A stretch of DNA of 64,000 nt, taken from contig CAVUNW010000024.1 of assembly GCA_963742865.1 (NCBI GenBank), positions 62,001-126,000 on the forward strand. Direction: 5' to 3'. The notes below the pieces were generated by a model. It saw nothing but the letters and a program-made list of their open reading frames with translations, did no database searches and was not told where the DNA came from. Positions 51,962 through 61,363 of the stretch are shown one piece after another. Within the stretch, counting starts at the first letter, position 1, and each line of letters starts with the position of its first letter. Origin of the DNA: Bog-532 sp963742865 (lineage in GTDB: Bacteria > Actinomycetota > Actinomycetes > Streptosporangiales > Streptosporangiaceae). Position numbers and translations under genes: made by a program.

Positions 51962-54865
51962 TCAGGCGAACGCCTCCGGCGGCGGGCAGGCGCACACCAG
52001 GTTCCGGTCGCCGTAGGCCTGGTCGATGCGGCGGACCGGCGGCCAGTATTTGCCCTGCCGGATCCCGGGCACCGGGTACGCGGCCTCAGCCCGGTCGTAG
52101 GGGTGCTTCCACTCCCCCGAGATGAGCATGTCGGCGGTATGCGGCGCGTTCTTCAGCGGGTTGTCGTCGCGGTCGTCTTCACCGGAGCCAACCCGCCCGA
52201 TTTCCTGCCGGATGGCGATCATGGCGTCGCAGAACCGGTCGACCTCGCCGGCGTCCTCGCTTTCGGTCGGCTCGATCATCAGCGTGCCGGCCACCGGGAA
52301 CGACATCGTGGGCGCGTGGAACCCGTAGTCCACCAGCCGCTTGGCCACGTCCTCGTTGGTGATGCCGGTGCTGGCGGTGATCGGCCGCAGGTCGATGACG
52401 CATTCGTGCGCCACGAGGCCGCTGGGGCCGGTGTAGAGCACGGGGTAGTGCGGCGCGAGCCGCTTGGCCACGTAGTTGGCGGACAGCACGGCCACCTGCG
52501 TCGCCCGCCGCAGCCCGTCCGCGCCCATCATCGCGATGTAGGCCCAGGAGATCGGCAGGATGCCCGCGGACCCGTACGGCGCGGCCGCCACCGGCCCTAC
52601 GTGGCCGCTGGCCTCGGCCGCCTCGTCCGGCCCGGTGGTCCCTGCGGTCACTACGTCCCGGCTGGGCAGGAACTCAGCCAGGTGCGCACGGACCGCCACC
52701 GGGCCGACCCCGGGACCGCCGCCGCCGTGCGGGATACAGAACGTCTTGTGCAGGTTGAGGTGCGAGACATCCGCCCCGAACGACACCGGGGTGGCCAGTC
52801 CCACCAGCGCGTTGAGGTTGGCCCCGTCGATGTAGACCTGGCCGCCCGCCGCGTGCACCGCGTCGCACACCTGGCTCACGGTGTCCTCGTAGACGCCGTT
52901 CGTGGACGGGTAGGTCAGCATGATCGCGGCGACCTGGCCCGCGTGCGCGCTCAGCTTGGCCCGCAGGTCACCTAGGTCGATCGCGCCGTCGGAGCCGCAC
53001 TTGACCACGACCACGCGCAGCCCGGCCAGCACCGCGCTGGCCGCGTTCGTACCGTGCGCCGATTCGGGGATGAGGCAGACCGTGCGGTCCGGTTCCTGCC
53101 GGGACCGGTGGTAGGCGCGGATGGCGAGAAGGCCGGCGAGCTCGCCCTGGGAGCCGGCGTTCGGCTGCAGGGACACCGCGTCGTATCCGGTGATCTCCGC
53201 CAGCGCCGTCTCCAGCCGGCCGATCAGCTCGGTGTACCCGCGGGCCTGCTCCGGGGGCACCAACGGGTGCAGGGCCGCGAACCCGGGCCAGGTGATGGGC
53301 TCCATCTCGGCCGCCGCGTTCAGCTTCATCGTGCACGAGCCGAGCGGGATCATCGACCGGTCGAGGGCGATGTCGGAGTCGGCCAGGCGGCGCAGGTAGC
53401 GCAGCATCGACGTCTCGCTGCGGTGCGTGTGGAACACCGGGTGAGTGAGGAACTCACTGGTCCGGCGAAGGGCCGCGGGCAGCCCCGCGCCGGCGTCCGG
53501 GCCCGCGCTCTGGGCCTCCGGCGCGGCGGCCAGGTCCACGTCGGCGGGCGGGCAGCCGATCAGCGCGGCGGCCACGGCCCGCAGGTCGCCGTCGGTCGTG
53601 GTCTCGTCGCAGGCGATCTGGATCATGCCGTCGCCGGCCAGGTGCAGGTTGTAGCCCGCGTCCCGGGCCCGGGCCATGGCGCCGGCCGCGGTCCCGGTTC
53701 CCTCGGGAAGAACGACGCGGATCGTATCGAAGAAGTCGCCAGAGCCGCCCGTTAGGAATCCGGAAGCGCGCAGCGTGGCGGCCAGGATCGCGGCGCTACG
53801 GTGCGCGCCGGCCGCGATGGCGGCCAGGCCGTCGGGGCCGTGGTAGACGGCGTACATCGCGGCGAGCACGGCGGGCAGCACCTGCGCGGTGCAGATGTTG
53901 CTGGTCGCCTTCTCCCGGCGGATGTGCTGTTCCCGCGCCTGCAGCGCGAGCCGGTACGCGGGCCTGCCGTCGGCGTCGACGGAGACGCCGACGAGGCGGC
54001 CGGGCAGTTGCCGGCGCAGCTTCTCGCGGACGGCGATGTAGCCGGCGTGCGGGCCGCCGAAGCTCAGCGGCAGGCCGAACCGCTGGGTGGTGCCGACCCC
54101 GATGTCCGCGCCCATCTCCCCCGGCGGCCGCAGCAGGGTGAGCGCGAGCAGGTCGGCGGCGACCGCGGCCAGCGCGCCGCGCTCGTGCGCCGCCTCGATG
54201 GCCGGGCCCAGGTCGCGCACGGCCCCGGACGCGCCCGGGTACTGCAGCAGCACGCCGAACAGGGCGCCGTCCGGCTGGCGGGCGATCGCCTCCGGGGTGA
54301 CATCGGTGACGACCAGGTCGATGCCGAGCGGTTCGGCCCGGGTACGCAGCACGCTCAGGGTCTGCGGCAGGCAGTCGGCGTCGGCGAGGAACACGTGGCC
54401 CCGGCCGGCCGCGCGGCGCGCCAGCGTCATCGCCTCCGCGGCCGCGGTCGCCTCGTCCAGCAGCGACGCCCCGGCCACGGGCAGCGCCGTCAGGCCGGAG
54501 ATCATCGTCTGGAAGTTCAGCAGCGCCTCCAGCCGGCCCTGGGAGATTTCCGGCTGGTACGGCGTGTAGGCGGTGTACCAGGCCGGGTTCTCCAGCACGT
54601 TCCGGCGGATGACCGCCGGGGTGATGGTGCCGTAGTAGCCGAGCCCGATCATGGGGGTCAGCACCTGGTTGCGCCCGGCGAGGCGGCGCAGTTCGGCGAG
54701 CGCGGCCGACTCGGTCAGGGCCGGGGGCAGGCTGAGCGGTGCGGCGCTGGCCGACGCGGGGAGGGCGGCCTCGGTGAGCTCGTCCAGGGAGGAGTACCCC
54801 ACGGCCGAGAGCATCTGGCGCTGCTCGTCCGGGGACGGCCCAATGTGACGCCGAGCGAATTCCAT
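51962..54865 (-). CDS. gcvP: Glycine dehydrogenase (decarboxylating), P-protein
   Basis: 967 residues, single-chain type. PLP-dependent decarboxylation of glycine in the glycine cleavage system. FARRHIGPSPDEQRQML opens the protein; the PLP Lys is in LNLHKTFCIPHGGGGPG, preceded by QVYIDGANLNALVG. ATG 54865 has a perfect aggagg. Other gcv genes (T, H) are not in the window. Controlled by the riboswitch directly upstream. Confidence 0.97.
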   Translation of the reverse strand: MEFARRHIGPSPDEQRQMLSAVGYSSLDELTEAALPASASAAPLSLPPALTESAALAELRRLAGRNQVLTPMIGLGYYGTITPAVIRRNVLENPAWYTAYTPYQPEISQGRLEALLNFQTMISGLTALPVAGASLLDEATAAAEAMTLARRAAGRGHVFLADADCLPQTLSVLRTRAEPLGIDLVVTDVTPEAIARQPDGALFGVLLQYPGASGAVRDLGPAIEAAHERGALAAVAADLLALTLLRPPGEMGADIGVGTTQRFGLPLSFGGPHAGYIAVREKLRRQLPGRLVGVSVDADGRPAYRLALQAREQHIRREKATSNICTAQVLPAVLAAMYAVYHGPDGLAAIAAGAHRSAAILAATLRASGFLTGGSGDFFDTIRVVLPEGTGTAAGAMARARDAGYNLHLAGDGMIQIACDETTTDGDLRAVAAALIGCPPADVDLAAAPEAQSAGPDAGAGLPAALRRTSEFLTHPVFHTHRSETSMLRYLRRLADSDIALDRSMIPLGSCTMKLNAAAEMEPITWPGFAALHPLVPPEQARGYTELIGRLETALAEITGYDAVSLQPNAGSQGELAGLLAIRAYHRSRQEPDRTVCLIPESAHGTNAASAVLAGLRVVVVKCGSDGAIDLGDLRAKLSAHAGQVAAIMLTYPSTNGVYEDTVSQVCDAVHAAGGQVYIDGANLNALVGLATPVSFGADVSHLNLHKTFCIPHGGGGPGVGPVAVRAHLAEFLPSRDVVTAGTTGPDEAAEASGHVGPVAAAPYGSAGILPISWAYIAMMGADGLRRATQVAVLSANYVAKRLAPHYPVLYTGPSGLVAHECVIDLRPITASTGITNEDVAKRLVDYGFHAPTMSFPVAGTLMIEPTESEDAGEVDRFCDAMIAIRQEIGRVGSGEDDRDDNPLKNAPHTADMLISGEWKHPYDRAEAAYPVPGIRQGKYWPPVRRIDQAYGDRNLVCACPPPEAFA

Positions 54866-54909
54866 CCAGGAGCCTCCTGAGCTGACGGTCAGTTGGGCAG
54901 CCGTTAAGG

Positions 54910-55050
54910 CCGCAAGGCTCCCCCTCTGTCGCGGCGCTGAGCGCTCACTTCAGAGATGCCTGTCCCGTCCGGTCCTGGCGCCTGAGAGGTTGCGGGGAAC
55001 GTTGCCCCTTCGGCGCCCCGCGCTGGCGGCGCGAGGACTCTCCCGGTCGG
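54910..55050 (-). promoter_or_regulatory. Glycine riboswitch
   Basis: On the minus strand: gggagagtcc (55035-55044), GGCGCCGAAGGGGCAA, then cctctcaggcgccaggacc and gacaggcatctctgaag. These are the conserved P1/P3 and linker elements of the glycine aptamer. It ends about 45 nt before the gcvP ribosome site. A second aptamer is not clear. Expected to switch on gcvP when glycine is abundant. Confidence 0.88.
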
Positions 55051-55293
55051 TGTCGCTGGCAGAACGCAGTCTACCCACAAAGATCCCGGATCACGGGAAG
55101 CGCAGTTCCAAGTCTTTCTCCAGTCCCGCAGCCCACCCGAACCAAGCCATCTACAGTTCCGCGTTGGTTCTCAGCGCTGTTCGCAGCCAGCAAATGCCGG
55201 ACGGCCCCATTCAGCACACGGGTGGCACTCCTGTGGCCACAGAGCAAGGACCATCTGATGCGCGGGCGGGGTGGACCGGTCTCGGAGCAGGGG

Positions 55294-56028
55294 TCAGCCC
55301 GTGCGCGACGCTCTCCTCCTGGAGAGCTCGTCCTGGCCGACAGTGAGCAGGCCGTCCTCCGCGCGGACGGCGGGCAGCTCGGCAAGGTTGCCCTCGACCT
55401 CCTGCCAGACCCGGCCCAGCGCGATGCCGAACACGCCCTGGCCACCCTGCAGCAGGTCGACGACCTCATCCGGTGAGGTGCACTCGTAGACGCTGACCCC
55501 GTCGCTCATCAGCGTGACCTCGGCCAGATCGCTGGTCCCGTGATCCCGCAGGTGGTGCACGGCGGCACGGATCTGCTGCAGCGAGATGCCCGTGTCGAGC
55601 AGCCGCTTGACGACCTTCAGGACGAGGATGTCGCGGAAGCTGTAGAGGCGCTGCGACCCGGATCCGTGCGCCCCGCGGACGCTCGGCTCGACGAGACCCG
55701 TGCGCGCCCAGTAATCAAGCTGCCGGTAGGTGATGCCTGCTGCGGAGCAGGCGGTGGGCCCGCGGTAGCCGGTGTCCACCGCGTCGACGTCCAGGCCGGC
55801 GGCAACCGCCCCGGGGGCTCCCCCGGGGCCGTCTCCCCCCAGGCCGCGTCCGGCTGTCCCGGACGACTCCCCGTGACCAGCCTCGCTGCCGTCGCCGTCG
55901 GCACCGAACAGCGTGCCCTGCTCCTCGGCGTACGGGACTCCCGCTCGGCGACTGTCGGCCGACTTGCCGTGCTCTTTAGACGGGCCCGTGGATCCCGCGC
56001 CCCTGGTTCCCGCCACGCCCACCTCCAT
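55294..56028 (-). CDS. MerR-family regulator (Rv1830-like)
   Basis: 244 residues. A variable Gly/Ala/Glu-rich N-terminus of ~85 residues, partly encoded by a 22-bp palindrome (55808-55829), precedes the winged HTH (ACSAAGITYRQLDYWARTGLV, QRLYSFRDILVLKVVKRLL) and a coiled-coil helix (GISLQQIRAAVHHL). The position between gcvP and the bifunctional nuclease matches Rv1830 of M. tuberculosis. No cysteine metal-site typical of metal-sensing MerR proteins. Confidence 0.88.
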   Translation of the reverse strand: MEVGVAGTRGAGSTGPSKEHGKSADSRRAGVPYAEEQGTLFGADGDGSEAGHGESSGTAGRGLGGDGPGGAPGAVAAGLDVDAVDTGYRGPTACSAAGITYRQLDYWARTGLVEPSVRGAHGSGSQRLYSFRDILVLKVVKRLLDTGISLQQIRAAVHHLRDHGTSDLAEVTLMSDGVSVYECTSPDEVVDLLQGGQGVFGIALGRVWQEVEGNLAELPAVRAEDGLLTVGQDELSRRRASRTG

Positions 56029-56231
56029 CGCGAGCTGACCACCCTGGGTGCTCGCTTCGAACCGTAAGCCGACCAGCTCATGGCGTCAACGATCCCACAC
56101 GGCGCGTCGCGACATTCCGTTTAAGTCAGGCATACCGGCTCGTGACCAGCGCTCACCAGCCGCGATTCCTGACCCTCGCTACCAGGGATAACTTTGTCCC
56201 CAGCGCGTCTGCGTAAACGTACCGTGACCAT

Positions 56232-56702
56232 TCAGGTAGCGCGGCCGAAGTCTTCGGGAGAGATGGTGTCCAGAAATTCCCGGAACTTCTCCACCTCGTC
56301 CTCCTGCTCGTCCGGGATGGCCACCCCGGCCTCGTCGAGGATCTCCTCGGCCGCGAAGATCGAGGCGCCGGTGCGCAGGGCCAGGGCGATCGAGTCCGAG
56401 GGCCGCGCGCTGACCTCGGCCCCGTTCGAGAAAACGAGGTCGGCGTAGAAGATCCCGTCCCGCAGGGCGGTGATGTTCACCGTGCGCAACTGGACGTTCA
56501 GCACGTCGAGCACGTCGCGGAAGAGATCATGCGTCAGCGGCCTCGGCGACACCATGCCCTGCTGCGCGAACGCAATCGCCGTCGCCTCGACGGCGCCGAT
56601 CCAGATGGGCAAATACCGGTCCCCCTGCGTCTCCTTGAGCAAGACGATAGGGCTGTTCGATGGCATCTCGACCCGGACGCCGACGACCTCCATCTGCCGC
56701 AC
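56232..56702 (-). CDS. Bifunctional nuclease family protein (DUF151)
   Basis: 156 residues from GTG 56702, chosen for its GGAG site at 5-6 nt spacing; a GTG at 56732 would also be open. MEVVGVRVEMPSNSPIVLLKE, YLPIWIGAVEATAIA and ARPSDSIALALRTGA are family signatures. The domain has DNase/RNase activity in some relatives. In M. tuberculosis this is Rv1829, between the two MerR genes, as here. Confidence 0.9.
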   Translation of the reverse strand: MRQMEVVGVRVEMPSNSPIVLLKETQGDRYLPIWIGAVEATAIAFAQQGMVSPRPLTHDLFRDVLDVLNVQLRTVNITALRDGIFYADLVFSNGAEVSARPSDSIALALRTGASIFAAEEILDEAGVAIPDEQEDEVEKFREFLDTISPEDFGRAT

Positions 56703-56773
56703 TACAGCTCCATCCTCACGTGCCGCTGGCACACCCTCATTGGCCGGCCACTCCCTTTGTCAAGGTACACCCG

Positions 56774-57607
56774 CTATCGCCCCGACGCGGAGCGCCACCC
56801 ACCTCCTACGCCGCCGGCAGGCGGTGCCGGGGCGGTGACAGAGGGAGCCGGAACAGGGGGTGCGGATAGGGGCGGCGCGGGAACACTGCCGGCCAGACCC
56901 GCCTCATCGAGGGCGGATTCGACCAGGGCCGCGTGCAGCCACAGGGTCAGCGTCGCGATCTGCCAGGCGTCGCGGGCGGCGGAGGCCCGTGCGCCGGGGC
57001 CGCGCTGGCGCAACTGCGGGGCGACGAGCTGCTCGACCAGCGAGACGTCCCGGTCAGCCGAGGCCTTGACCGCGCGCAGGTGCCGGGCGCCCACGCCGAA
57101 CTTGGCCAGCGCCGCGGCGGCCCGGGCCACTTCGAGGGCGTCCCGCCCGTAGTGCCGCCCGGACCGGCGGACCAGGCCGTAGTCCTCCAGTTCGGCCAGG
57201 CTCTCGCCGTCGATGCCGGCCGTCTCGAGCAGCTCGGCGCGAGTCAGCGGCGACCCGTGACGGCCAGCGCCGCGTACGGACGCCTCGTCCGTGGCCGCGG
57301 CCTCCGCCAGGGAGGACGCGAGCGTCGGGCGCACCCGCGTGACCGCGGACGCGTCGATGGCGTCGAGGCGTTCTTTGATCACCCGCAGCGGCAGGTACTC
57401 GTCCCGCTGCGCGGTCAGGATGTACCGGAGGCGCTCGATGTCGGCCAGGGCGAACTGCCGGTATCCCGACCGGGAGCGCGCAGGCTCGATCAGGCCTTCG
57501 GCCTCGAGGAACCGGATCTTGGACGTGCTGACGTCCGGGAACTCGGCCCGCAGCCGGGCGAGAACCTCGCCGATCCCGAAGGAGGCGGGCTCGCGCGATG
57601 AGCTCAT
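56774..57607 (-). CDS. ftsR: MerR-family cell-division regulator FtsR
   Basis: 277 residues. GIGEVLARLRAEFPDVSTSKIRFLEAEGL and GYRQFALADIERLRYIL are the MerR HTH; the C-half has a second helical region and a Pro/Ala tail. Homologue of Rv1828 and of corynebacterial FtsR, which activates ftsZ. ATG 57607 overlaps the garA stop. Confidence 0.9.
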   Translation of the reverse strand: MSSSREPASFGIGEVLARLRAEFPDVSTSKIRFLEAEGLIEPARSRSGYRQFALADIERLRYILTAQRDEYLPLRVIKERLDAIDASAVTRVRPTLASSLAEAAATDEASVRGAGRHGSPLTRAELLETAGIDGESLAELEDYGLVRRSGRHYGRDALEVARAAAALAKFGVGARHLRAVKASADRDVSLVEQLVAPQLRQRGPGARASAARDAWQIATLTLWLHAALVESALDEAGLAGSVPAPPLSAPPVPAPSVTAPAPPAGGVGGGWRSASGR

Positions 57608-58152
57608 GCGTAGTCCTGTGCGCCTCCGCCACGGCGCTGTCCCTGAAGGCGCGGGTGCGTCATGAAGATGAGCCGGAACTTCCCGATCTGCACCTCGTCC
57701 CCGCTGAACAGCTCGGTCTCCTCGATCCGGTCCCGGTTGACGTAGGTCCCGTTCAGGCTGCCGACGTCACGGACGGTAAACCGGGTCCCCATCCGGTAGA
57801 ACTCCGCGTGGCGCCGGGACACGGTCACGTCGTCGAGGAAGATGTCGCTGTCCGGGTGCCGCCCGGCGGTGGTCAGCTCGCTGTCGAGGAGGAACCGGCT
57901 GCCCGCGTTCGGGCCCCGGTGCACGACCAGCAGGGCCGTGTCGGCCGGCAGGGCCTCCAGCATGGCCGGGTCGGCGAGCGGCTCGTCGTTCAGCTCGGCG
58001 TCGAGGGCCTGGGCCCGGTCCAGGGAGATGGTCGAGGTGGTCTCGCCCGGGCGCTCGGCCGCTCCCCGCATCAGGGCAGTCCCGCAGTTCGAGCAGAAGC
58101 GTGCGTCATCCGGATTCGGACGACCGCACCGTGTGCAGTAGACGCTGGCCAT
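57604..58152 (-). CDS. garA: FHA-domain protein GarA
   Basis: 182 residues from ATG 58152. Zinc ribbon C6/C9/C20/C23 (CTRCGRPNPDDARFCSNCG), a Thr-rich phosphorylation motif GETTST at 36-41, then the FHA domain with GRHPDSDIFLDD, SRRHAEF and SLNGTYVNRDRI. In mycobacteria unphosphorylated GarA inhibits 2-oxoglutarate dehydrogenase and activates glutamate dehydrogenase; the Ser/Thr kinase site is conserved here. The zinc ribbon is an addition relative to mycobacterial GarA. Confidence 0.92.
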   Translation of the reverse strand: MASVYCTRCGRPNPDDARFCSNCGTALMRGAAERPGETTSTISLDRAQALDAELNDEPLADPAMLEALPADTALLVVHRGPNAGSRFLLDSELTTAGRHPDSDIFLDDVTVSRRHAEFYRMGTRFTVRDVGSLNGTYVNRDRIEETELFSGDEVQIGKFRLIFMTHPRLQGQRRGGGAQDYA

Positions 58153-58751
58153 CGCTCCGCCAGGCCTCCCCTCCATGGGCCAGTCCCACTCCGCCGGGGC
58201 CGCGTCAGGACCCGGGCCCTGCGCATGTGACGCGGGCTCGTGGGATGAGGCTGACCAGGTTACCGGGGCGGGGGTGTCCCGGTCTATGCGCCACGCGAGC
58301 AGCCGCCGCCAGCCCCTGCGCGGAGCCTGGCCGCTGCTGCCGGAGGATGCCCCGGCGGGAGACCACCCTGGGTCACCGTCGCGACGTCTGCGCCACACCG
58401 CCGCTCCACCTCCGCCACACCGCCGCCCGGCCGTCACCCGCCAGCCCGGGACCCGCCACCGGGACTGGACGAGCCGCACGGCCCGTGTCCCATAGTGTGC
58501 GTGATTGTCTCACGGCCAAAGGACTTCACGACATGGCGTACCTAGTCAGTCCCCCACCTTAGCGCGGCTTATGACGGGAGTTGACCAATCGTGAGGCTCG
58601 TCCCGTGCCATACCGCGGCATCCAATTACCGTGCGGCGTAACCGTTCGTTCCGGGTGTATTTCCGCGGCCGTCACGGATACGCCCGGCCGCTGTCACCGC
58701 CCTGGCCGCCGCCCCTGGCCGCTATCCCTGGCCTGGGGCCGTCACCCGGCG
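58153..58751. other. 600-bp region without a recognised gene
   Basis: Both flanking genes are on the minus strand. Open frames here are short or lack family similarity and codon bias. In M. tuberculosis gcvH lies upstream of garA; it is absent here. I see no tRNA or strong terminator. Confidence 0.5.
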
Positions 58752-61250
58752 TCACTGGGCCGCCTGCTCGACCACGAGCGCCCACTCGTCCAGCAGCATT
58801 TGCGCGGTGTCGGCGTCGGTGCCCTCGGCCCACAGATGGGTCACGGCGTCGGCGGGATCCGGGAGGACCAGCACCCAGCCCAGCCCGGGCTCGACGACCC
58901 GGACGCCGTCGGTGGTGTCCAACTCCCGGGTCCCGGCCGCTTCCACCACCGTCCGCATGACGCTGCCCTTGGCCGCCCACGGGGTCGGCATGGACCGCCT
59001 GAGCAGGTGCGCGTCGGGGATCCGCGCGTCGATCTGGCTCAGCGTCAGCCGGGTCCGGGCCACGAGGCCGATCAGCCGGGCGAAGGTCGCGATGCCGTCG
59101 ACGGTCCGGGTGAACCCCGGCACCACGAAACCGCCGCGCCCGTCGGCGGCGAAGATCACATCGTCGGCCGCGGCCGCCTGGGTGAGGGCGTCCATCGACG
59201 TCGGTGTCCAGTTCACCTCGACCCCGTGGAAGCGGCAGACCTGCTCCGCTACCCGTGTCGTGGTCACCGGCAGGGCGACCCGGCCGGTCTTGCGCTCGGC
59301 GGCGACCAGGTCGAGCACGACGAGCAGCGCCCGCTCGTCGCTGACCATCTCGCCCTTCTCATCCACGATCCGGATCCGCTCGCCGACGGGATCGAACCGG
59401 ACGCCGAACGAGGCGCGCGAGGAGGACACCACCTCCGACAGGCGCTGCAGTCCCGCGCGCTGCTGGGCGACGGTCTCGGTCGGGGACAGCTCGTCCAGCC
59501 GGCCGTTGATGGTGAGCACGTCGACGCCGATCCGGCCGAGCAGGCTGGGCATGACCAGCGAGGTGGTACCGCCCGCGCAGTCGGCGACGACCTTCATCCC
59601 GGTCTCGCGGACCGCGGTCATGTCCACGCAGCGCATCAGTTCGCGGGTGTACCACTCCACGACGCGGGGCGGGTAGGTGAGCTCCGCGATCTCGCCGGGG
59701 AACGCCCGCCGGTACTCCTGCCGGGAGAAGACGCGCTCGAGCTTGCGCTGTGCGGCCGGCGGCAGTTCGGCGCCGCGCTCGTCCAGGAAGATGATGTCGA
59801 TCGACTGGGCGTCGCCCGGTGTGGTCCGCAGCGCGATGCCGCCGCTGTAGTCGGCGCGCTCGGTCTCGAACCGGGCGACCGGCAGGGGCTGCGCCTCCAG
59901 GTCGACGACGTTGATCGCGCTGGCGTTCAGCGCCCCCTGGATCGCGCGCTTCAGCGTCCGCGCGGCGCGGGACACGTCCCGCGACGTGGTGACGGTCGAG
60001 CCCTTTCTCAGGGTGGTCGCGTACGCGCTGGCCAGGCGGACGCACAGTTCCGGCGTCACCTCGACGTTGATGAGGCCGGACACGCCCCGCTGGCCGAACA
60101 GCGTCCGGTTGCCGCGGGACTCCCAGATGACGCTGTTGTTGACGACCGCGCCGGCCTCGATCGTCTTGAACGGGTACACCTTCACCCCGGCCGACAGGTA
60201 CGCCTCCGGCTCGATCACGCACTCGTCCCCGACGACGGCGTTCTCCTCGATCCGGGCCAGCCGCATCACGTCGGTGTTCTTGCCGACGACACAGCCGCGC
60301 AGGGTCACGCCCTGGCCGACGTACACGTTGTTGTGCACCACGGCGCGATGCAGGAACGCGCCCTCCTTGACCACGACGTTGCTGCCAATCACCGTGTACT
60401 CGCGCAGGTGCGCGCCCGCCTCGACCTTGGCGTAGTCCCCGATGCAGAGCGGGCCGGTCAGCACCGCCTCCGGGTCCACCTCGGCGCCTTCCGCGACCCA
60501 CACGCCGGGTGAGACCTCGAAGCCGTCGATGTCGGCGTTCACCCGCCGGGCGAGCACGTCGGCCTGCGCCTTCATGTAGCTCTCGTGGTTGCCGACGTCC
60601 TCCCAGTAGCCGTCGGATATGTAGCCGAACAGCGGCGCCCCGCGCTTGAGCAGGGTCGGGAAGACATCAGCGGACCAGTCCACCGACTCCTCCGGCGGCA
60701 CCTCCGCCAGGACCTCGGGCTCAATGACGTAGATGCCGGTGTTCACCGTGTCCGAGAACACCTGGCCCCAGGTCGGCTTCTCCAGGAACCGCTGAATCCG
60801 CCCGTCCTCGTCGGCGATGACGATGCCGAACTCCAGCGGGTCGGGCACGCGGGTCAGGCCCACCGTGACCAGGGCGCCCTGCTCCTTGTGAAAGCGGACC
60901 ATGGCCGTGAGGTCGATATCGGTGAGGGCATCACCGGAGATGACCACGAACGGGCCGTCGCGCAGGGCGTCTTCCGCGTTCTTCACGCTGCCCGCGGTGC
61001 CGAGCGGCATTTCCTCGGTCGCGTACTGGAGGTTCATCCCGAAGTCTTCGCCGTCGGCGAAGTAGTTGCGGACGAGGGCGGCCAGGAACTGCACGGTCAC
61101 GACCGTGTCGGTGAACCCGTGCCGCCGGAGCAGCCTCAGGACGTGCTCCATGATCGGCCGGTTGGCCACGGGTAGCAGGGGCTTGGGCTGGTTGGCGGTC
61201 ATCGGACGCAGCCGCGTCCCTTCCCCGCCTGCCATCACGACGGCCTTCAA
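58752..61250 (-). CDS. Mannose-1-phosphate guanylyltransferase/phosphomannomutase-like fusion
   Basis: 832 residues. Residues 1-230 are a nucleotidyltransferase (VVMAGGEGTRLRPMT, ISGDALTD), 250-380 a left-handed beta-helix with hexapeptide repeats (VLTGPLCIGDYAKVE...), and from about 385 a phosphomannomutase/phosphoglucomutase-like part (TTSRDVSRAARTLKRAI, GVRFDPVGERIRIVDEKG). The canonical mutase phosphoserine motif is not obvious, so the third part may be regulatory. Would supply GDP-mannose for wall or glycoprotein sugars. Confidence 0.88.
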   Translation of the reverse strand: MKAVVMAGGEGTRLRPMTANQPKPLLPVANRPIMEHVLRLLRRHGFTDTVVTVQFLAALVRNYFADGEDFGMNLQYATEEMPLGTAGSVKNAEDALRDGPFVVISGDALTDIDLTAMVRFHKEQGALVTVGLTRVPDPLEFGIVIADEDGRIQRFLEKPTWGQVFSDTVNTGIYVIEPEVLAEVPPEESVDWSADVFPTLLKRGAPLFGYISDGYWEDVGNHESYMKAQADVLARRVNADIDGFEVSPGVWVAEGAEVDPEAVLTGPLCIGDYAKVEAGAHLREYTVIGSNVVVKEGAFLHRAVVHNNVYVGQGVTLRGCVVGKNTDVMRLARIEENAVVGDECVIEPEAYLSAGVKVYPFKTIEAGAVVNNSVIWESRGNRTLFGQRGVSGLINVEVTPELCVRLASAYATTLRKGSTVTTSRDVSRAARTLKRAIQGALNASAINVVDLEAQPLPVARFETERADYSGGIALRTTPGDAQSIDIIFLDERGAELPPAAQRKLERVFSRQEYRRAFPGEIAELTYPPRVVEWYTRELMRCVDMTAVRETGMKVVADCAGGTTSLVMPSLLGRIGVDVLTINGRLDELSPTETVAQQRAGLQRLSEVVSSSRASFGVRFDPVGERIRIVDEKGEMVSDERALLVVLDLVAAERKTGRVALPVTTTRVAEQVCRFHGVEVNWTPTSMDALTQAAAADDVIFAADGRGGFVVPGFTRTVDGIATFARLIGLVARTRLTLSQIDARIPDAHLLRRSMPTPWAAKGSVMRTVVEAAGTRELDTTDGVRVVEPGLGWVLVLPDPADAVTHLWAEGTDADTAQMLLDEWALVVEQAAQ

Positions 61251-61363
61251 CGGTTACGCCGCTCCCTCCGGAATGCGCCTGTTCGTTAATCGGTGCCCGT
61301 GTCGCCGGTGTCCTCGTCGTTGGGGGGCTGTTCGGGAGTTGTCGGTCGGGTATGTGGGCGGGC

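Noticed and set aside
58581..60512. 643-codon open frame on the plus strand
   Set aside because: Exactly antisense to the nucleotidyltransferase/mutase gene, with His/Arg/Gln-rich composition typical of GC-rich shadow frames.
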